Source of the DNA: Lachnospiraceae bacterium
Lineage (GTDB): Bacteria > Bacillota > Clostridia > Lachnospirales > Lachnospiraceae
Reading direction: 5' to 3'
Length of the DNA: 64,000 nucleotides
Assembly (NCBI GenBank): GCA_015057525.1
Contig: SVEE01000009.1
Location: 1-64,000 of the forward strand
Positions 51,628 through 61,093 of the stretch are shown piece after piece. Position 1 is the stretch's first letter, and the number at the start of each line of letters is the position of its first letter. Under the pieces are notes generated by a model. The model was not told the DNA's origin, searched no databases, and saw only the letters and a list, made by a program, of their open reading frames with translations. Both the position numbers and the translations under genes were made by a program.

Positions 51628-53535
51628 ATGGATAACAATCAAAATAGTCAAGATAACAAGACTAATAATCAAAACAACAATAACAACAATAACAACAATA
51701 ATAAAAAGAAACCTTCCGGCACAGTGATAATACTTATTATGTCTGTGGTTCTGACCTTGGTTTTTTGGAGAGCTTATGATGCTTTTAAGAGTGCAGGTCA
51801 GGAGAAAGTTAGTTATGATGAATTTATTTCCATGGTTGAGGCGGGAGAAGTAGATAATGTGAAAATCTACAATTCAAAGATTACCTTTGAACCTAAGGTA
51901 CAGGATGAAAATGCAGCTTACGAAACCATGTATTATGTTATACGAACAGATGATTATAACATAATTGAACGTTTGTATTCGGCAGGAATATCATTTGAAG
52001 AAATTGATGAAGGTAAAAATGCCATCATAATGGAGGTGCTTTATTTTGCACTTATGATAGGAGCCTTCTATATTCTCATGGTGTTAATTATGAAGAATGC
52101 CGGTAAGAGTGGAGGTTTTGGTGTTGGTAAGTCTAATGCAAAGATGTATGTCCAAAAGGAGACAGGAATTACCTTTAAGGATGTAGCTGGTCAGGAAGAA
52201 GCTAAAGAATCTCTTTCCGAAATGGTTGATTTCTTAGAAAAACCAGAGAAATATCTTGAAATTGGAGCAAAACTTCCTAGAGGAGCCCTCTTAGTTGGTC
52301 CTCCTGGAACAGGAAAAACATTATTAGCTAAGGCAGTGGCAGGAGAAGCTAAGGTTCCGTTTTTCTCTCTGTCGGGTTCTGAATTTGTAGAACTTTATGT
52401 TGGTGTTGGTGCATCAAGAGTTAGAGATTTGTTTAAGAAAGCTAATTCCATGGCACCCTGTATAATTTTTATTGATGAAATTGATGCAATCGGAAGAAGT
52501 AGAGATACAAGGCACACAGGTGGAGATTCTGAACGTGAGCAGACGCTTAATCAGCTTCTTTCAGAGATGGACGGATTTGATACTTCTAAGGGAATAGTTG
52601 TACTTGCTGCAACCAATAGACCTGAGGTTCTTGATAAGGCATTGCTTAGACCGGGAAGATTTGATAGACGAATTATTGTGTCTAAGCCGGATTTGCAGGG
52701 AAGAATAGACACATTTAAGGTGCATGCCGCAAACGTCAAAATAGATGAAACTGTGGACTTTAAAGAGATGGCTCTTGCTACTGCAGGTGCGGTGGGTGCT
52801 GACCTTGCCAATATAGTTAATGAGGCTGCCCTTATGGCAGTTAGAAACGGTAGAGAATTTGTTTCACAAAAGGATTTACTTGCCTCTGTAGAGATAGTTT
52901 TTGCAGGAAAAGAAAAGAAAGAAAAATTATTAAGTCCTAAGGAAAAGAAAATTGTGGCATACCACGAAGTAGGACATGCGTTAGTATCTGCATTGCAGAA
53001 GAACACATTACCAATCCAAAAAATTACAATTGTTCCACGTACTGATGGTGCTCTTGGATATGTTTGGCAGGTTCCTGATGAAGAAAAACAGCTTCAGACT
53101 AAGGCAGAATTAGAGGAAGAAATTGTAATTTGTCTGGCAGGTAGAGCTGCTGAAGCATTGAAGTTTGAATCGGTTACAACCGGTGCAGCTAATGATATTG
53201 AGAAAGCAACTAATGTAGCCAGAACAATGATTACTATGTACGGAATGTCTGAAGAATTTGGTATGGTCCAATTAGAGGGAATAACTGGTGAGTATTTAGA
53301 TAGAAGAAGAGTTCTTAACTGTTCATCTGAGACTGAAACCAAAATAGACGTACAGGTTGGTCGAATGATGAAATCCTTCTATGACACTGCATACAAATTG
53401 TTGGAGACTAACATATCAACATTGGATGCAATAGCAGAAGTACTCATTGAGAAAGAAAATTTAACTGGTAAAGAATTCATGGAATTGTTTGAGGAGCATA
53501 AGGGGATAAAGCTTCGAGAAAAAGAGGAGAGTTAA
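51628..53535 (+). CDS. ftsH: ATP-dependent zinc metalloprotease FtsH
   Basis: 635 residues. N-terminal asparagine-rich cytosolic tract ([15 protein letters not shown] then ten Asn in a row), membrane helix at about 32-49, outside domain, second helix near 133-153, AAA domain with Walker A GPPGTGKT (224-231), IIFIDEID, the second-region arginine stretch RPGRFDRR, and zinc motif HEVGH (446-450). It degrades membrane and short-lived regulatory proteins. The start ATG follows TTGGAGA. The Asn tract is unusual in length and is encoded by AAC/AAT triplets prone to slippage. The next gene begins after three bases. Confidence 0.96.
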   Translation: MDNNQNSQDNKTNNQNNNNNNNNNNKKKPSGTVIILIMSVVLTLVFWRAYDAFKSAGQEKVSYDEFISMVEAGEVDNVKIYNSKITFEPKVQDENAAYETMYYVIRTDDYNIIERLYSAGISFEEIDEGKNAIIMEVLYFALMIGAFYILMVLIMKNAGKSGGFGVGKSNAKMYVQKETGITFKDVAGQEEAKESLSEMVDFLEKPEKYLEIGAKLPRGALLVGPPGTGKTLLAKAVAGEAKVPFFSLSGSEFVELYVGVGASRVRDLFKKANSMAPCIIFIDEIDAIGRSRDTRHTGGDSEREQTLNQLLSEMDGFDTSKGIVVLAATNRPEVLDKALLRPGRFDRRIIVSKPDLQGRIDTFKVHAANVKIDETVDFKEMALATAGAVGADLANIVNEAALMAVRNGREFVSQKDLLASVEIVFAGKEKKEKLLSPKEKKIVAYHEVGHALVSALQKNTLPIQKITIVPRTDGALGYVWQVPDEEKQLQTKAELEEEIVICLAGRAAEALKFESVTTGAANDIEKATNVARTMITMYGMSEEFGMVQLEGITGEYLDRRRVLNCSSETETKIDVQVGRMMKSFYDTAYKLLETNISTLDAIAEVLIEKENLTGKEFMELFEEHKGIKLREKEES

Positions 53536-53538
53536 GCT

Positions 53539-54126
53539 GTGGAATATAATTTTTATGCTACTATAGCACGAATGAAATATATAGAGCGTTGGGCATTGAT
53601 GCGCAACACAATAACAGAGAATTTATCTGAACATTCCTTAGAGGTAAGTATGATTTCCCATGCTCTGTGCATCATCGGCAATGTTAGATACAATAAAAAT
53701 TTAGATGCTGATAAAGCAGCTGTTATAGCACTTTATCACGATGCATCTGAAATAATAACAGGAGATATGCCGACTCCAATAAAATATTATAACAAGAGCA
53801 TTAAAGAAGCGTTTAAATCCTTAGAGGATGAAGCTAACGAGCAACTGTTGTCTCAATTACCTGAGGATTTAAGAACAGCATACAGAGATATATTTTTTAA
53901 AACTGAAGATATGTCCTATGAATGGAAACTGGTTAAAGCTGCAGACAAGCTGTCCGCTCTCATAAAATGTATTGAAGAAGAAAAGACTGGCAATAGAGAG
54001 TTTGTAAAGGCTAGGGAAGCTACAGAAAAATCTCTTAATGAGATGGCGGATAATGTCCCAGAGATTAATGACTTTATAAAAGAATTTATACCGTCATTCT
54101 CTAAGACTCTAGATGAACTAAGTTAG
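53539..54126 (+). CDS. HD-domain 5'-nucleotidase (YfbR-like)
   Basis: 195 residues: the HD metal-binding set is visible as EHSLEVSMISH (H32), LYHDASEIITGDMPTPIKYY (H67, D68) and a later Asp in KAADKLSALIKCIEE. The pattern DASEIITGDMPTP is that of YfbR-type 5'-deoxynucleotidases, which hydrolyse deoxynucleoside monophosphates. It starts with GTG 53539, preceded by GAGGAGAG. It follows ftsH closely and ends at a bidirectional terminator. Confidence 0.92.
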   Translation: MEYNFYATIARMKYIERWALMRNTITENLSEHSLEVSMISHALCIIGNVRYNKNLDADKAAVIALYHDASEIITGDMPTPIKYYNKSIKEAFKSLEDEANEQLLSQLPEDLRTAYRDIFFKTEDMSYEWKLVKAADKLSALIKCIEEEKTGNREFVKAREATEKSLNEMADNVPEINDFIKEFIPSFSKTLDELS

Positions 54127-54134
54127 ATTTCGTG

Positions 54135-54177
54135 AAAAAAGCATGGAAAACATTATTTTGTTTTCCATGCTTTTTTT
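54135..54177. terminator. Bidirectional terminator
   Basis: AAAAAAGCATGGAAAAC and GTTTTCCATGCTTTTTTT form a 17-pair stem with an 8-base loop between two convergent genes. Confidence 0.93.
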
Positions 54178-55453
54178 ACATATTCCAAAGCCCATAGGCT
54201 GGTATATTCAAAATGTTATCTTCAAGAGAAACTGGCTCCTGAGAAATTCTAACTGAAAGCTCTGTGTTTGGATTTTTAGAACAGAAGGTTTTTATGTTCT
54301 GAGCTTTTTTGTTAGGTTTGAAGCGCACATCCACAGGTATTGGAGTGTCAATGCCCTGATATACAAAGGGTACTCTGGCTGTAGCCGATGAAATCCAGTA
54401 ATATATATTGCCCAGCTTATTGCTTAATTCTTGGAATATATATTGCTCAATAACAGCACCATCTTTTTCTGATAAAATTTCATCCAGAGTAATATTTTCC
54501 TGTATAGGAAGGTTATATAATGCACGTAAAAGACCATGATCAATAATATATAATTGGAAGGATTTATAGTCAACGTGGTCTTCAAGAGGAAGAGTTCCTT
54601 CTTTTAGTCTTGGAAGTTTTCTGGCGAAACCAAGACTGCAGAGATTTTGAGTCGCTTCCTGATATTCTCTGCTTCTAGCGTTTTCATCAACTAGGTTGTA
54701 CATGAATTTTTTATTGTCTTTTATTAGCTGCTTAGGAATGCTTTTCCAAACTCTGCGACATCTTTGTGACATTGCAGAAGAAAAAGACTTTCTAATGATA
54801 GCTTCGTACATTTCGATTAGTTCAAGTTGTTTGTCTCTTACAAGACTGTAGTCCTTGGTTTTAATATATTCATTGACAATTCCAGGCATACCACCTACTA
54901 GAAGAAAATCTCTTAGCATTTGATTGATGCCTTCAAGCTCCACGTCGTTGATAGGAGTGTCTTTGCTGTTTGTTATGGCTGCTATCAATGGATGAGATTT
55001 GTTGGCAATGAGGAATTCCTCAAAGGTCATAGGTCTCATTCTGATTATATTGAACACATCCTTGTGATGGTATTCGTATTCGGTTATTGCCATAGTAGAA
55101 GCTATAAGGCAAATGGTATAACTACGATGTGCTTTAAGGAAGGTGTAGAAAAATTCTCCGCAATCGTTGGATGTCTGTACTTCATCAAAAATTATAATGG
55201 TTTTTGACAAGTCTTTATTTTCTAGCATCGGTGTGATAATTGAATTAAATCCATCGATATCAAAAGAATTAATACATTCAAGAAGTTCCTTGTTGTCACT
55301 TATATCGATGTAAAGCTGGTCTGTAAAAAAAGCTGTTGCAAAATCCTTTACGGTCCATGTTTTACCCACACCATAAGCACCTTTTACATATAAAATTTGT
55401 CTGTGTCCTCTTTCGTACCAAGCGGCAAAATCATTAATTACATTTCTGTACAT
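54176..55453 (-). CDS. AAA-family ATPase with DUF4143-like C-terminus
   Basis: 425 residues. The N-terminal P-loop is GAYGVGKT (25-32), with Walker B FDEVQ (89-93), FFYTFLKAHRSYTICLIAST as sensor region, and MRPMTFEEFLIANKSHPLI, which is typical of the AAA_14/DUF4143 family of archaeal/bacterial P-loop proteins. The C-terminal half has VGGMPGIVNEYI and a nuclease-like fold tail (FQLYIIDHGLLRALYN, VPFVYQG, PVDVRFKPNKKAQN). These occur as solitary accessory genes of unknown purpose. AAGGAG is 6 bases before the ATG. It has its own promoter at 55519-55547 with a palindrome next to it. Confidence 0.88.
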   Translation of the reverse strand: MYRNVINDFAAWYERGHRQILYVKGAYGVGKTWTVKDFATAFFTDQLYIDISDNKELLECINSFDIDGFNSIITPMLENKDLSKTIIIFDEVQTSNDCGEFFYTFLKAHRSYTICLIASTMAITEYEYHHKDVFNIIRMRPMTFEEFLIANKSHPLIAAITNSKDTPINDVELEGINQMLRDFLLVGGMPGIVNEYIKTKDYSLVRDKQLELIEMYEAIIRKSFSSAMSQRCRRVWKSIPKQLIKDNKKFMYNLVDENARSREYQEATQNLCSLGFARKLPRLKEGTLPLEDHVDYKSFQLYIIDHGLLRALYNLPIQENITLDEILSEKDGAVIEQYIFQELSNKLGNIYYWISSATARVPFVYQGIDTPIPVDVRFKPNKKAQNIKTFCSKNPNTELSVRISQEPVSLEDNILNIPAYGLWNM

Positions 55454-55501
55454 GTTTATCTCCTTATGAGAACTAAACTATCTCAAAAAATATGAGAATT
55501 T

Positions 55502-55547
55502 ATTATCATTATGATAATATTTTATTAAATAATGTTTTCTGTGTCAA
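55502..55547 (-). promoter_or_regulatory. Minus-strand promoter with adjacent palindrome
   Basis: On the minus strand: TTGACA (55542-55547), a 17-base spacer, TAAAAT (55519-55524), directly followed by the palindrome ATTATCATTATGATAAT (55502-55518). The palindrome covers the transcription start and is a likely operator for the ATPase gene; the binding protein is unknown. Confidence 0.65.
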
Positions 55548-55584
55548 CAGAGTAAAAAAATGGGAAAAATAAATGCAAGATTAC

Positions 55585-55613
55585 TTGTTGTATGGTTTTT
55601 ATGGTGGTATAAT
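55585..55613 (+). promoter_or_regulatory. Promoter of AI-2E transporter operon
   Basis: TTGTTG (55585-55590), a 17-base spacer, TATAAT (55608-55613), 47 bases before the next gene. Confidence 0.65.
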
Positions 55614-55660
55614 GATTTAATATTGGCAAAGTGTAGCTTGGCGAGATATGGAGGTGCAAG

Positions 55661-57136
55661 ATGAAAAATAAATGGGACAAGAATATGCTTAAATTTGGTG
55701 TAGTACTTACTGTATCTTTATGTATTTATGCATTGTTTGGTGCATTGTTAGAAAGATGGAGCGCTATATCAGGATTTTTAGATAAATTATCGGGAGCTAT
55801 GGCTCCATTTGTTGTAGGTCTAATATTGGCTTTCTTGCTTAATCCGATTATGATATACATAAGAAAGGGACTTGCTAGTATACTAAAAAAGTGCTTTAAA
55901 GTAGACTACAAAAAAGCATACAACCTTGTAAAAACCCCTTCACTTATACTGACTATTATAGTATTTATAGGATTTTTAGTTGGATTTTTGTGGCTTGTTA
56001 TTCCAAAGATATACGAAAGCTTACAGGATCTTGTATACAATATGCCGGACTATATTTCTAGTGCAGAAGCCTTAATTGAGAAGATTTTTGCTAAAAATAA
56101 ATTCCTAGAAGAGCACCTCACTAGTGTAGTTAAATATGTGGAGGACAATATTTGGATTATTGTTGAGGAGAAAATTGTGCCTAACATGGATACACTGGTT
56201 CTCAATATTTCCAGTGGAGTTATTGTAGGTGTTACATCAATATTTAATTTCCTTATAGGTCTTATATTTGCAGTATATCTTCTCTCAAGTAAGCATGTAT
56301 TAATCGCGCAAGGTAAGAAATTTATATACCTTTTCTTCTCTAAGAAGACAGGCAATAAGGTGTTAGAAGGACTCTCGTATGCTAATTCAGTATTCGGTGG
56401 ATTTATTAATGGTAAGATTATTGATTCCATCATAATCGGTTTTATGTGTTTTGCGTTTACTGCGGCTATAGAGATGAAATATGCAGTGCTTATAAGCGTT
56501 ATAGTTGGTGTTACTAATGTTATTCCATTCTTTGGACCGTTTATAGGTGCTATACCAGGCTCATTACTTGCACTGATGGATTCACCAACATATTTTATTA
56601 TATTTGTTATCTTTGTAATATTGCTACAGCAGTTCGATGGAAATATTTTGGGACCACTTATTCTTGGAGATTCAACAGGTCTTTCTGGCATGTGGGTTCT
56701 TGTTGCTATTCTTGTATTTGGTGATTTGTTTGGTGTTCCGGGAATGATTATGGGTGTTCCTGTATTTGCATGTATATATGCATTTATTGCTGTTATGTTG
56801 CGAGATGGTCTCAGAAAGAAACAAATGTCTTCAAAAACAGAAGATTATTTGTTGCTTTCAGGATTTGATGAGGTTACTGGTGAAGCAATATATCACGACG
56901 AGCAGGATGTAAGAAGAACTATCAAACAAAAGAAACGTAAGGCAAAAAAATTATGGCTTGGTAAGACTGATAGTGAGAAGGTTTCAGATGATAATGAATC
57001 AGATGAATTGAATATAAAAGAAGCTATTGCAGATGACAGAATAGAGGACGAGTCAGTTCTTGCATCTGACCTTGCGGACAATGCAATGGCTGATGATGAA
57101 ATTGATAAAAAAGATTCAGATAACAAGAAGAACTAA
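55661..57136 (+). CDS. AI-2E family transporter (PerM/YtvI-like)
   Basis: 491 residues with about eight membrane helices in the pattern of the AI-2 exporter/PerM family: paired helices at the start (YALFGALLERW, MAPFVVGLILAFLLNPIMIYI), a helical outside/cytosolic middle (LQDLVYNMPDYISS), then GVTNVIPFFGPFIGAIPGSLLALM and the late QQFDGNILGPLILGDSTGLSGMWVL. An acidic ~80-residue C-terminal tail (SEKVSDDNESDELN and onward) is not part of the family core. Substrates of Gram-positive members are unclear; some export small signals or ions. GGAGG is before the ATG. First gene of a run to leuS. Confidence 0.92.
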   Translation: MKNKWDKNMLKFGVVLTVSLCIYALFGALLERWSAISGFLDKLSGAMAPFVVGLILAFLLNPIMIYIRKGLASILKKCFKVDYKKAYNLVKTPSLILTIIVFIGFLVGFLWLVIPKIYESLQDLVYNMPDYISSAEALIEKIFAKNKFLEEHLTSVVKYVEDNIWIIVEEKIVPNMDTLVLNISSGVIVGVTSIFNFLIGLIFAVYLLSSKHVLIAQGKKFIYLFFSKKTGNKVLEGLSYANSVFGGFINGKIIDSIIIGFMCFAFTAAIEMKYAVLISVIVGVTNVIPFFGPFIGAIPGSLLALMDSPTYFIIFVIFVILLQQFDGNILGPLILGDSTGLSGMWVLVAILVFGDLFGVPGMIMGVPVFACIYAFIAVMLRDGLRKKQMSSKTEDYLLLSGFDEVTGEAIYHDEQDVRRTIKQKKRKAKKLWLGKTDSEKVSDDNESDELNIKEAIADDRIEDESVLASDLADNAMADDEIDKKDSDNKKN

Positions 57137-57148
57137 GGAGGGTTACTT

Positions 57149-58051
57149 ATGGCAAAGGGATGTTATTCAACTGACAGTATTCTAAGATGGATGGGCTATT
57201 TTGCACAGGAGATGGGAGTTAGTCCAGAGAAGATAAAGCTTCTTGATATTTGTGGAAAGCTTAAAAATGTTATACCTTTTGTTGAGACACATAAGAGAGT
57301 TCTTATATTTGCAGATGAAATGCACGAGGATTTGTTCTATGATTTTTGGGAAGCAGGATTCGGTGAATATGATATGTGGTATGGCACTGGCCTTGAGGAA
57401 TCAGGACAGATAAAACAGGTTAAAATCAAGGAAGTTATCCATAAGAAAATTACTGAGCCTACAGTTATTTTCATCTTGAATGAGAAGACTAGAGAATCAT
57501 ATCGTATAGGTATGAAGAATGAAATGTTTTCTAAGGGACCTATTAAGTATGTAGGACATGAAATAAGAGCTGTGATTATGAGTATGCTGGGGGTTGACTC
57601 TCAAGATACAATATGTCTTGTAGATGCAGAAAGTATTGCTATTGAGGCAGCGTTTGTTGCAGGTGATGGAACTATTATCTGTGTTGAAAATGACAAGGGT
57701 GCTAAGGAAACAATGGAAGACAACGTAAAACAGTTTGGTGTACACAACGTTATGATTGTTCCTGATTTAGGCCCAGAATCCATGGAGAAAATTCCTGTAC
57801 CAAGACTTTCATTTATAGTTGCAAATAAGCATCTTGAAGAGGATATTGAAAGACTTCTCAAGAAAAATCCTAATATGCAGTTTGTGATCTATACTCTTGA
57901 ACTTGATATATTGTCAGGAATTAAGGATTTGTTTGCTAAATACAACATAAGCAATATGGAGGTTACGCAGATTACTGTTTCAAAGACAGATAAGAATAGT
58001 GTATTTGTAACTCAGCCATCGCCATGGCTTATAACAGGTGAGGTGTTGTAA
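57149..58051 (+). CDS. Degenerate CbiE/CbiT-like methyltransferase-fold protein
   Basis: 300 residues. The first ~125 resemble the second half of a CbiE-like tetrapyrrole methylase domain (KRVLIFADEMHEDLFYDFWE, GEYDMWYGTGLEESGQI, TVIFILNE). From ~130 the sequence follows CbiT: GHEIRAVIMSMLGVDSQDTICLVDAESIAIEAAFVAGDG (in part), then VENDKGAKETMEDNVKQFGV. The glycine-rich cofactor loop of real CbiT (VGAGTG) is here VDAESI, so S-adenosylmethionine binding looks lost or changed. No cobalamin gene is nearby. It may be a repurposed, non-catalytic relative. GGAGG is in front of the start, and the stop overlaps the next ATG. Confidence 0.68.
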   Translation: MAKGCYSTDSILRWMGYFAQEMGVSPEKIKLLDICGKLKNVIPFVETHKRVLIFADEMHEDLFYDFWEAGFGEYDMWYGTGLEESGQIKQVKIKEVIHKKITEPTVIFILNEKTRESYRIGMKNEMFSKGPIKYVGHEIRAVIMSMLGVDSQDTICLVDAESIAIEAAFVAGDGTIICVENDKGAKETMEDNVKQFGVHNVMIVPDLGPESMEKIPVPRLSFIVANKHLEEDIERLLKKNPNMQFVIYTLELDILSGIKDLFAKYNISNMEVTQITVSKTDKNSVFVTQPSPWLITGEVL

Positions 58052-58236
58052 TGGCAATAGAAAAATTACCCCAGGATCCAATAATGCTTTTGTCATTTCT
58101 TAATACAAGAATGAGAGATGAGAAACTCACCTTGGAAGAGTTGTGTAAACAATTTCAAGTAAGTCAGACAGAAATTGAGGATAAACTTGACAAGGTAGGT
58201 TATACCTATAATAATGAACTGGGAAAATTTGTATAA
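58051..58236 (+). CDS. DUF4250 protein
   Basis: 61 residues: LPQDPIMLLSFLNTRMRDEKLTLEELCKQF (in part) then VSQTEIEDKLDKVGYTYNNEL matches the DUF4250 family of small Firmicutes/Bacteroidetes proteins, with a predicted helix-turn-helix-like pair of helices. It overlaps the previous stop codon (TAATG), so translation is coupled. The function is unknown. Confidence 0.88.
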   Translation: MAIEKLPQDPIMLLSFLNTRMRDEKLTLEELCKQFQVSQTEIEDKLDKVGYTYNNELGKFV

Positions 58237-58279
58237 ATTACTGCCGTGATAAAAATAAAAAGGGCAGAATGGAGGATAT

Positions 58280-60682
58280 ATGAGACACGAATTTAAAAAG
58301 ATAGAACCAAAGTGGCAGGCTCGTTGGGAAGAGGCCAAAATATTTAATGCTGTAGATGGTTCGGACAAACCTAAATTTTATGGATTAGTTGAGTTCCCTT
58401 ATCCAAGTGGTGCAGGTATGCACGTTGGACATATTAAGGCATACTCAAGTATTGAGGTAGTATCAAGAAAACGTCGTATGCAGGGATACAATGTACTTTT
58501 CCCTATTGGCTTTGATGCATACGGACTTCCAACTGAGAACTATGCAATTAAAACTAATACACATCCACGTATTATTACAGATAATAACATTGAGAAGTTC
58601 TCTAATCAGTTAAAGAAGGTTGGATTCTCTTTTGATTGGGATAGAGTAGTAGATACTACAGAGGAAGGTTTCTATAAGTGGACACAGTGGATTTTCCTTA
58701 AGATGTTTGAGAAGGGTCTTGTATATAGAGACAGAGCATCGGTAAACTATTGTCCTTCTTGTAAGGTTGTTCTTTCTAATGAGGATAGCCAGGGTGGTAA
58801 ATGTGACATTTGCCATAGTGATGTAGTTCAGAAATCAAAAGATGTTTGGTATTTAAGAATCACACAGTATGCTGATAAGCTTTTAAAGGGACTTGATACA
58901 GTTGAGTATCCTGAGAACATTAAACAGCAGCAGGTTAACTGGATTGGTAAGTCAACAGGTGCATTTGTTGATTTTGATATTGACGGTATAGAGGATAAGC
59001 TTCAGATATACACAACAAGACCTGATACACTTTTTGGTGTAACATTTATGGTTATTGCTCCTGAGCATCCACTTATTGATAAGTATGCAGACAAGATTGC
59101 CAACATGGATGCAGTTCTTGCATACAGAGAAGAATGTAATAAGAAAACTGAGTTTGAGAGAACTCAGCTTGTTAAGGATAAGACAGGTGTTAAGCTTGAC
59201 GGTATCGAGGCTATTAATCCATTAAATGGCAAGAAGATTCCAGTGTTCATTGCTGATTACGTAATGATGGGTTATGGTACAGGAGCAATTATGGCTGTTC
59301 CTGCTCACGATCAGAGAGATTATGATTTCGCTAAGGCTTTTGGTGTTGATATAATAGAAGTTATTAAGGGTGGCGACGTTTCCGTAGAGGCATATACTGG
59401 TGATGGTGAGATGGTTAACTCAGGCTTCCTTAATGGTTACACAAACAAGAAGGAGTCTATTGCAAGAGCCATCGAAGAAGTTGAGAAGATGGGCATCGGT
59501 AAAGGCGGTGTTCAGTTTAAGATGAAGGATTGGGCATTCAACAGACAGAGATACTGGGGTGAGCCAATTCCTATAGTTCACTGTGAGTATTGTGGTGATG
59601 TGGCAGTGCCTTATGAAGAGCTTCCACTTAGACTTCCTAATATGGAGAACTTTGAGCCAGGCCAGGAAGGTGAATCACCTCTTGCAAGAATTGAAAGCTA
59701 TGTAAATTGCAAGTGTCCAAAGTGTGGTAAGGATGCAAAGAGAGAGACTGATACTATGCCACAGTGGGCAGGTTCTTCATGGTATTACTTAAGATATATT
59801 GATCCTAAGAATGATACATGCCTTGCTGATATGGATAAGCTTAATTACTGGATGCCTGTTGATTGGTATAACGGTGGTATGGAGCATGTTACTAGACATA
59901 TGATTTATTCAAGATTCTGGCATCAGTTCTTATACGATTTAGGAGCTGTTAACACACCAGAACCATACGCTAAGCGTTCTGCACAGGGCCTTATTCTTGG
60001 ACCTGACGGAGATAAGATGAGTAAATCAAAGGGTAACGTAATTGATCCTCTTGATATAGTTTCAGAATTTGGCGCAGATACACTTAGAACTTATGTGTTA
60101 TTCATGGGTGATTACGGTGTTGCAACTCCATGGAATGACAGCTCTATGAAGGGTTGTAAGAGATTCCTTGAAAGAGTATCAGCACTTACTGATATGATTT
60201 CAGATGAGGCAGTTGAGTCTACATTTGAGACTAAGATGCACAAGACAATTAAGAAGGTTACTCTTGATATAGAAGAGATGAAGTTTAATACTGCTATAGC
60301 AAGTCTTATGGCTCTTCTTAATGACATTTATGCAGTGGGACATATATCTAAGGAAAACCTTATGATATTTGTTAAGCTTCTCTGCCCATTTGCTCCACAT
60401 ATTTCAGAGGAAATGTGGGAGATGTTAGGAGGAGAAGGCTTTGCTTCTCTTGCACAGTGGCCTGAGTACGATGAGGCTAAGACTGTTGATGCTAACATCG
60501 AGATTGGTGTTCAGGTTAACGGTAAGCTTAAGACTACTATCGTAATTCCTAACAATGCAGACAAGGATTTAGTTCTTGGTATTGCTAAGGCTGATGAGAA
60601 GATAGTTGCAATAACAGCAGACAAGACAATTGTTAAGGAAATCTATGTACCTAACAAGATTGTAAATATAGTTGTGAAATAA
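58280..60682 (+). CDS. leuS: Leucyl-tRNA synthetase
   Basis: 800 residues, class I synthetase: HVGH in GAGMHVGHIKAY (48-51), the zinc-type cysteines CPSCKVVLSNEDSQGGKCDIC, editing domain with TTRPDTLFGVTFM, the second zinc-like CKCPKCGKDAKRETDTMPQW, and KMSKS at 579-583 within DKMSKSKGNVI. It charges tRNA-Leu. GGAGG is six bases before the ATG. Unlike pheS, no T-box is seen; the 43-base gap before it is too short, so it is transcribed with the upstream genes. Confidence 0.97.
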   Translation: MRHEFKKIEPKWQARWEEAKIFNAVDGSDKPKFYGLVEFPYPSGAGMHVGHIKAYSSIEVVSRKRRMQGYNVLFPIGFDAYGLPTENYAIKTNTHPRIITDNNIEKFSNQLKKVGFSFDWDRVVDTTEEGFYKWTQWIFLKMFEKGLVYRDRASVNYCPSCKVVLSNEDSQGGKCDICHSDVVQKSKDVWYLRITQYADKLLKGLDTVEYPENIKQQQVNWIGKSTGAFVDFDIDGIEDKLQIYTTRPDTLFGVTFMVIAPEHPLIDKYADKIANMDAVLAYREECNKKTEFERTQLVKDKTGVKLDGIEAINPLNGKKIPVFIADYVMMGYGTGAIMAVPAHDQRDYDFAKAFGVDIIEVIKGGDVSVEAYTGDGEMVNSGFLNGYTNKKESIARAIEEVEKMGIGKGGVQFKMKDWAFNRQRYWGEPIPIVHCEYCGDVAVPYEELPLRLPNMENFEPGQEGESPLARIESYVNCKCPKCGKDAKRETDTMPQWAGSSWYYLRYIDPKNDTCLADMDKLNYWMPVDWYNGGMEHVTRHMIYSRFWHQFLYDLGAVNTPEPYAKRSAQGLILGPDGDKMSKSKGNVIDPLDIVSEFGADTLRTYVLFMGDYGVATPWNDSSMKGCKRFLERVSALTDMISDEAVESTFETKMHKTIKKVTLDIEEMKFNTAIASLMALLNDIYAVGHISKENLMIFVKLLCPFAPHISEEMWEMLGGEGFASLAQWPEYDEAKTVDANIEIGVQVNGKLKTTIVIPNNADKDLVLGIAKADEKIVAITADKTIVKEIYVPNKIVNIVVK

Positions 60683-60715
60683 TAAAAAACTATAAAAAGT
60701 TTTGAGACATAAAGA

Positions 60716-60743
60716 GAACGCGATGTTTATCGCGTTCTTTTTT
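60716..60743. terminator. Bidirectional terminator after leuS
   Basis: GAACGCGAT, loop GTTT, ATCGCGTTC, then TTTTTT. The minus-strand gene ending at 60742 can also use it. Confidence 0.9.
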
Positions 60744-61050
60744 AAAAGAATTGTTTAATCATTGCAAAGTTTTTCTTTTCCTCAGGAGATAAGTTTTCTT
60801 CTATGGCTTCGAGAAGAATTGCGGTTTCTTCTTTTGTAAATGCCATGTTACGTCTGTTTAATTCCTGATGTATTTTCATGATTTCAGGTAGAAGCTCGTT
60901 CATGGAACGGTTTTGGCTTTTTCGCTGAATTTCCATAATAATTTTTAGTTTTAAAGGGTCAACATTTTTAAGCTTTGGATTTTGTAAAAAGTTATTTGAA
61001 CCTGCGTTACTGGTTTGGTTTATGTTACGTCTAGGATTATAATTATACAT
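60742..61050 (-). CDS. Hypothetical small helical protein
   Basis: 102 residues. The first ~30 are Asn/Arg-rich and disordered (MYNYNPRRNINQTSNAGSNN), the rest helical: NVDPLKLKIIMEIQRKSQNR, MNELLPEIMKIHQELNRRN and FTKEETAILLEAIEENLSPEE. No membrane segment. AAAGGAAG precedes the ATG. It lies in a run with two other minus-strand genes of probable spore or surface role. No family recognised. Confidence 0.75.
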   Translation of the reverse strand: MYNYNPRRNINQTSNAGSNNFLQNPKLKNVDPLKLKIIMEIQRKSQNRSMNELLPEIMKIHQELNRRNMAFTKEETAILLEAIEENLSPEEKKNFAMIKQFF

Positions 61051-61093
61051 GGTTTATGCTTCCTTTAATTAATGTTTTATATATCAAATGTTG

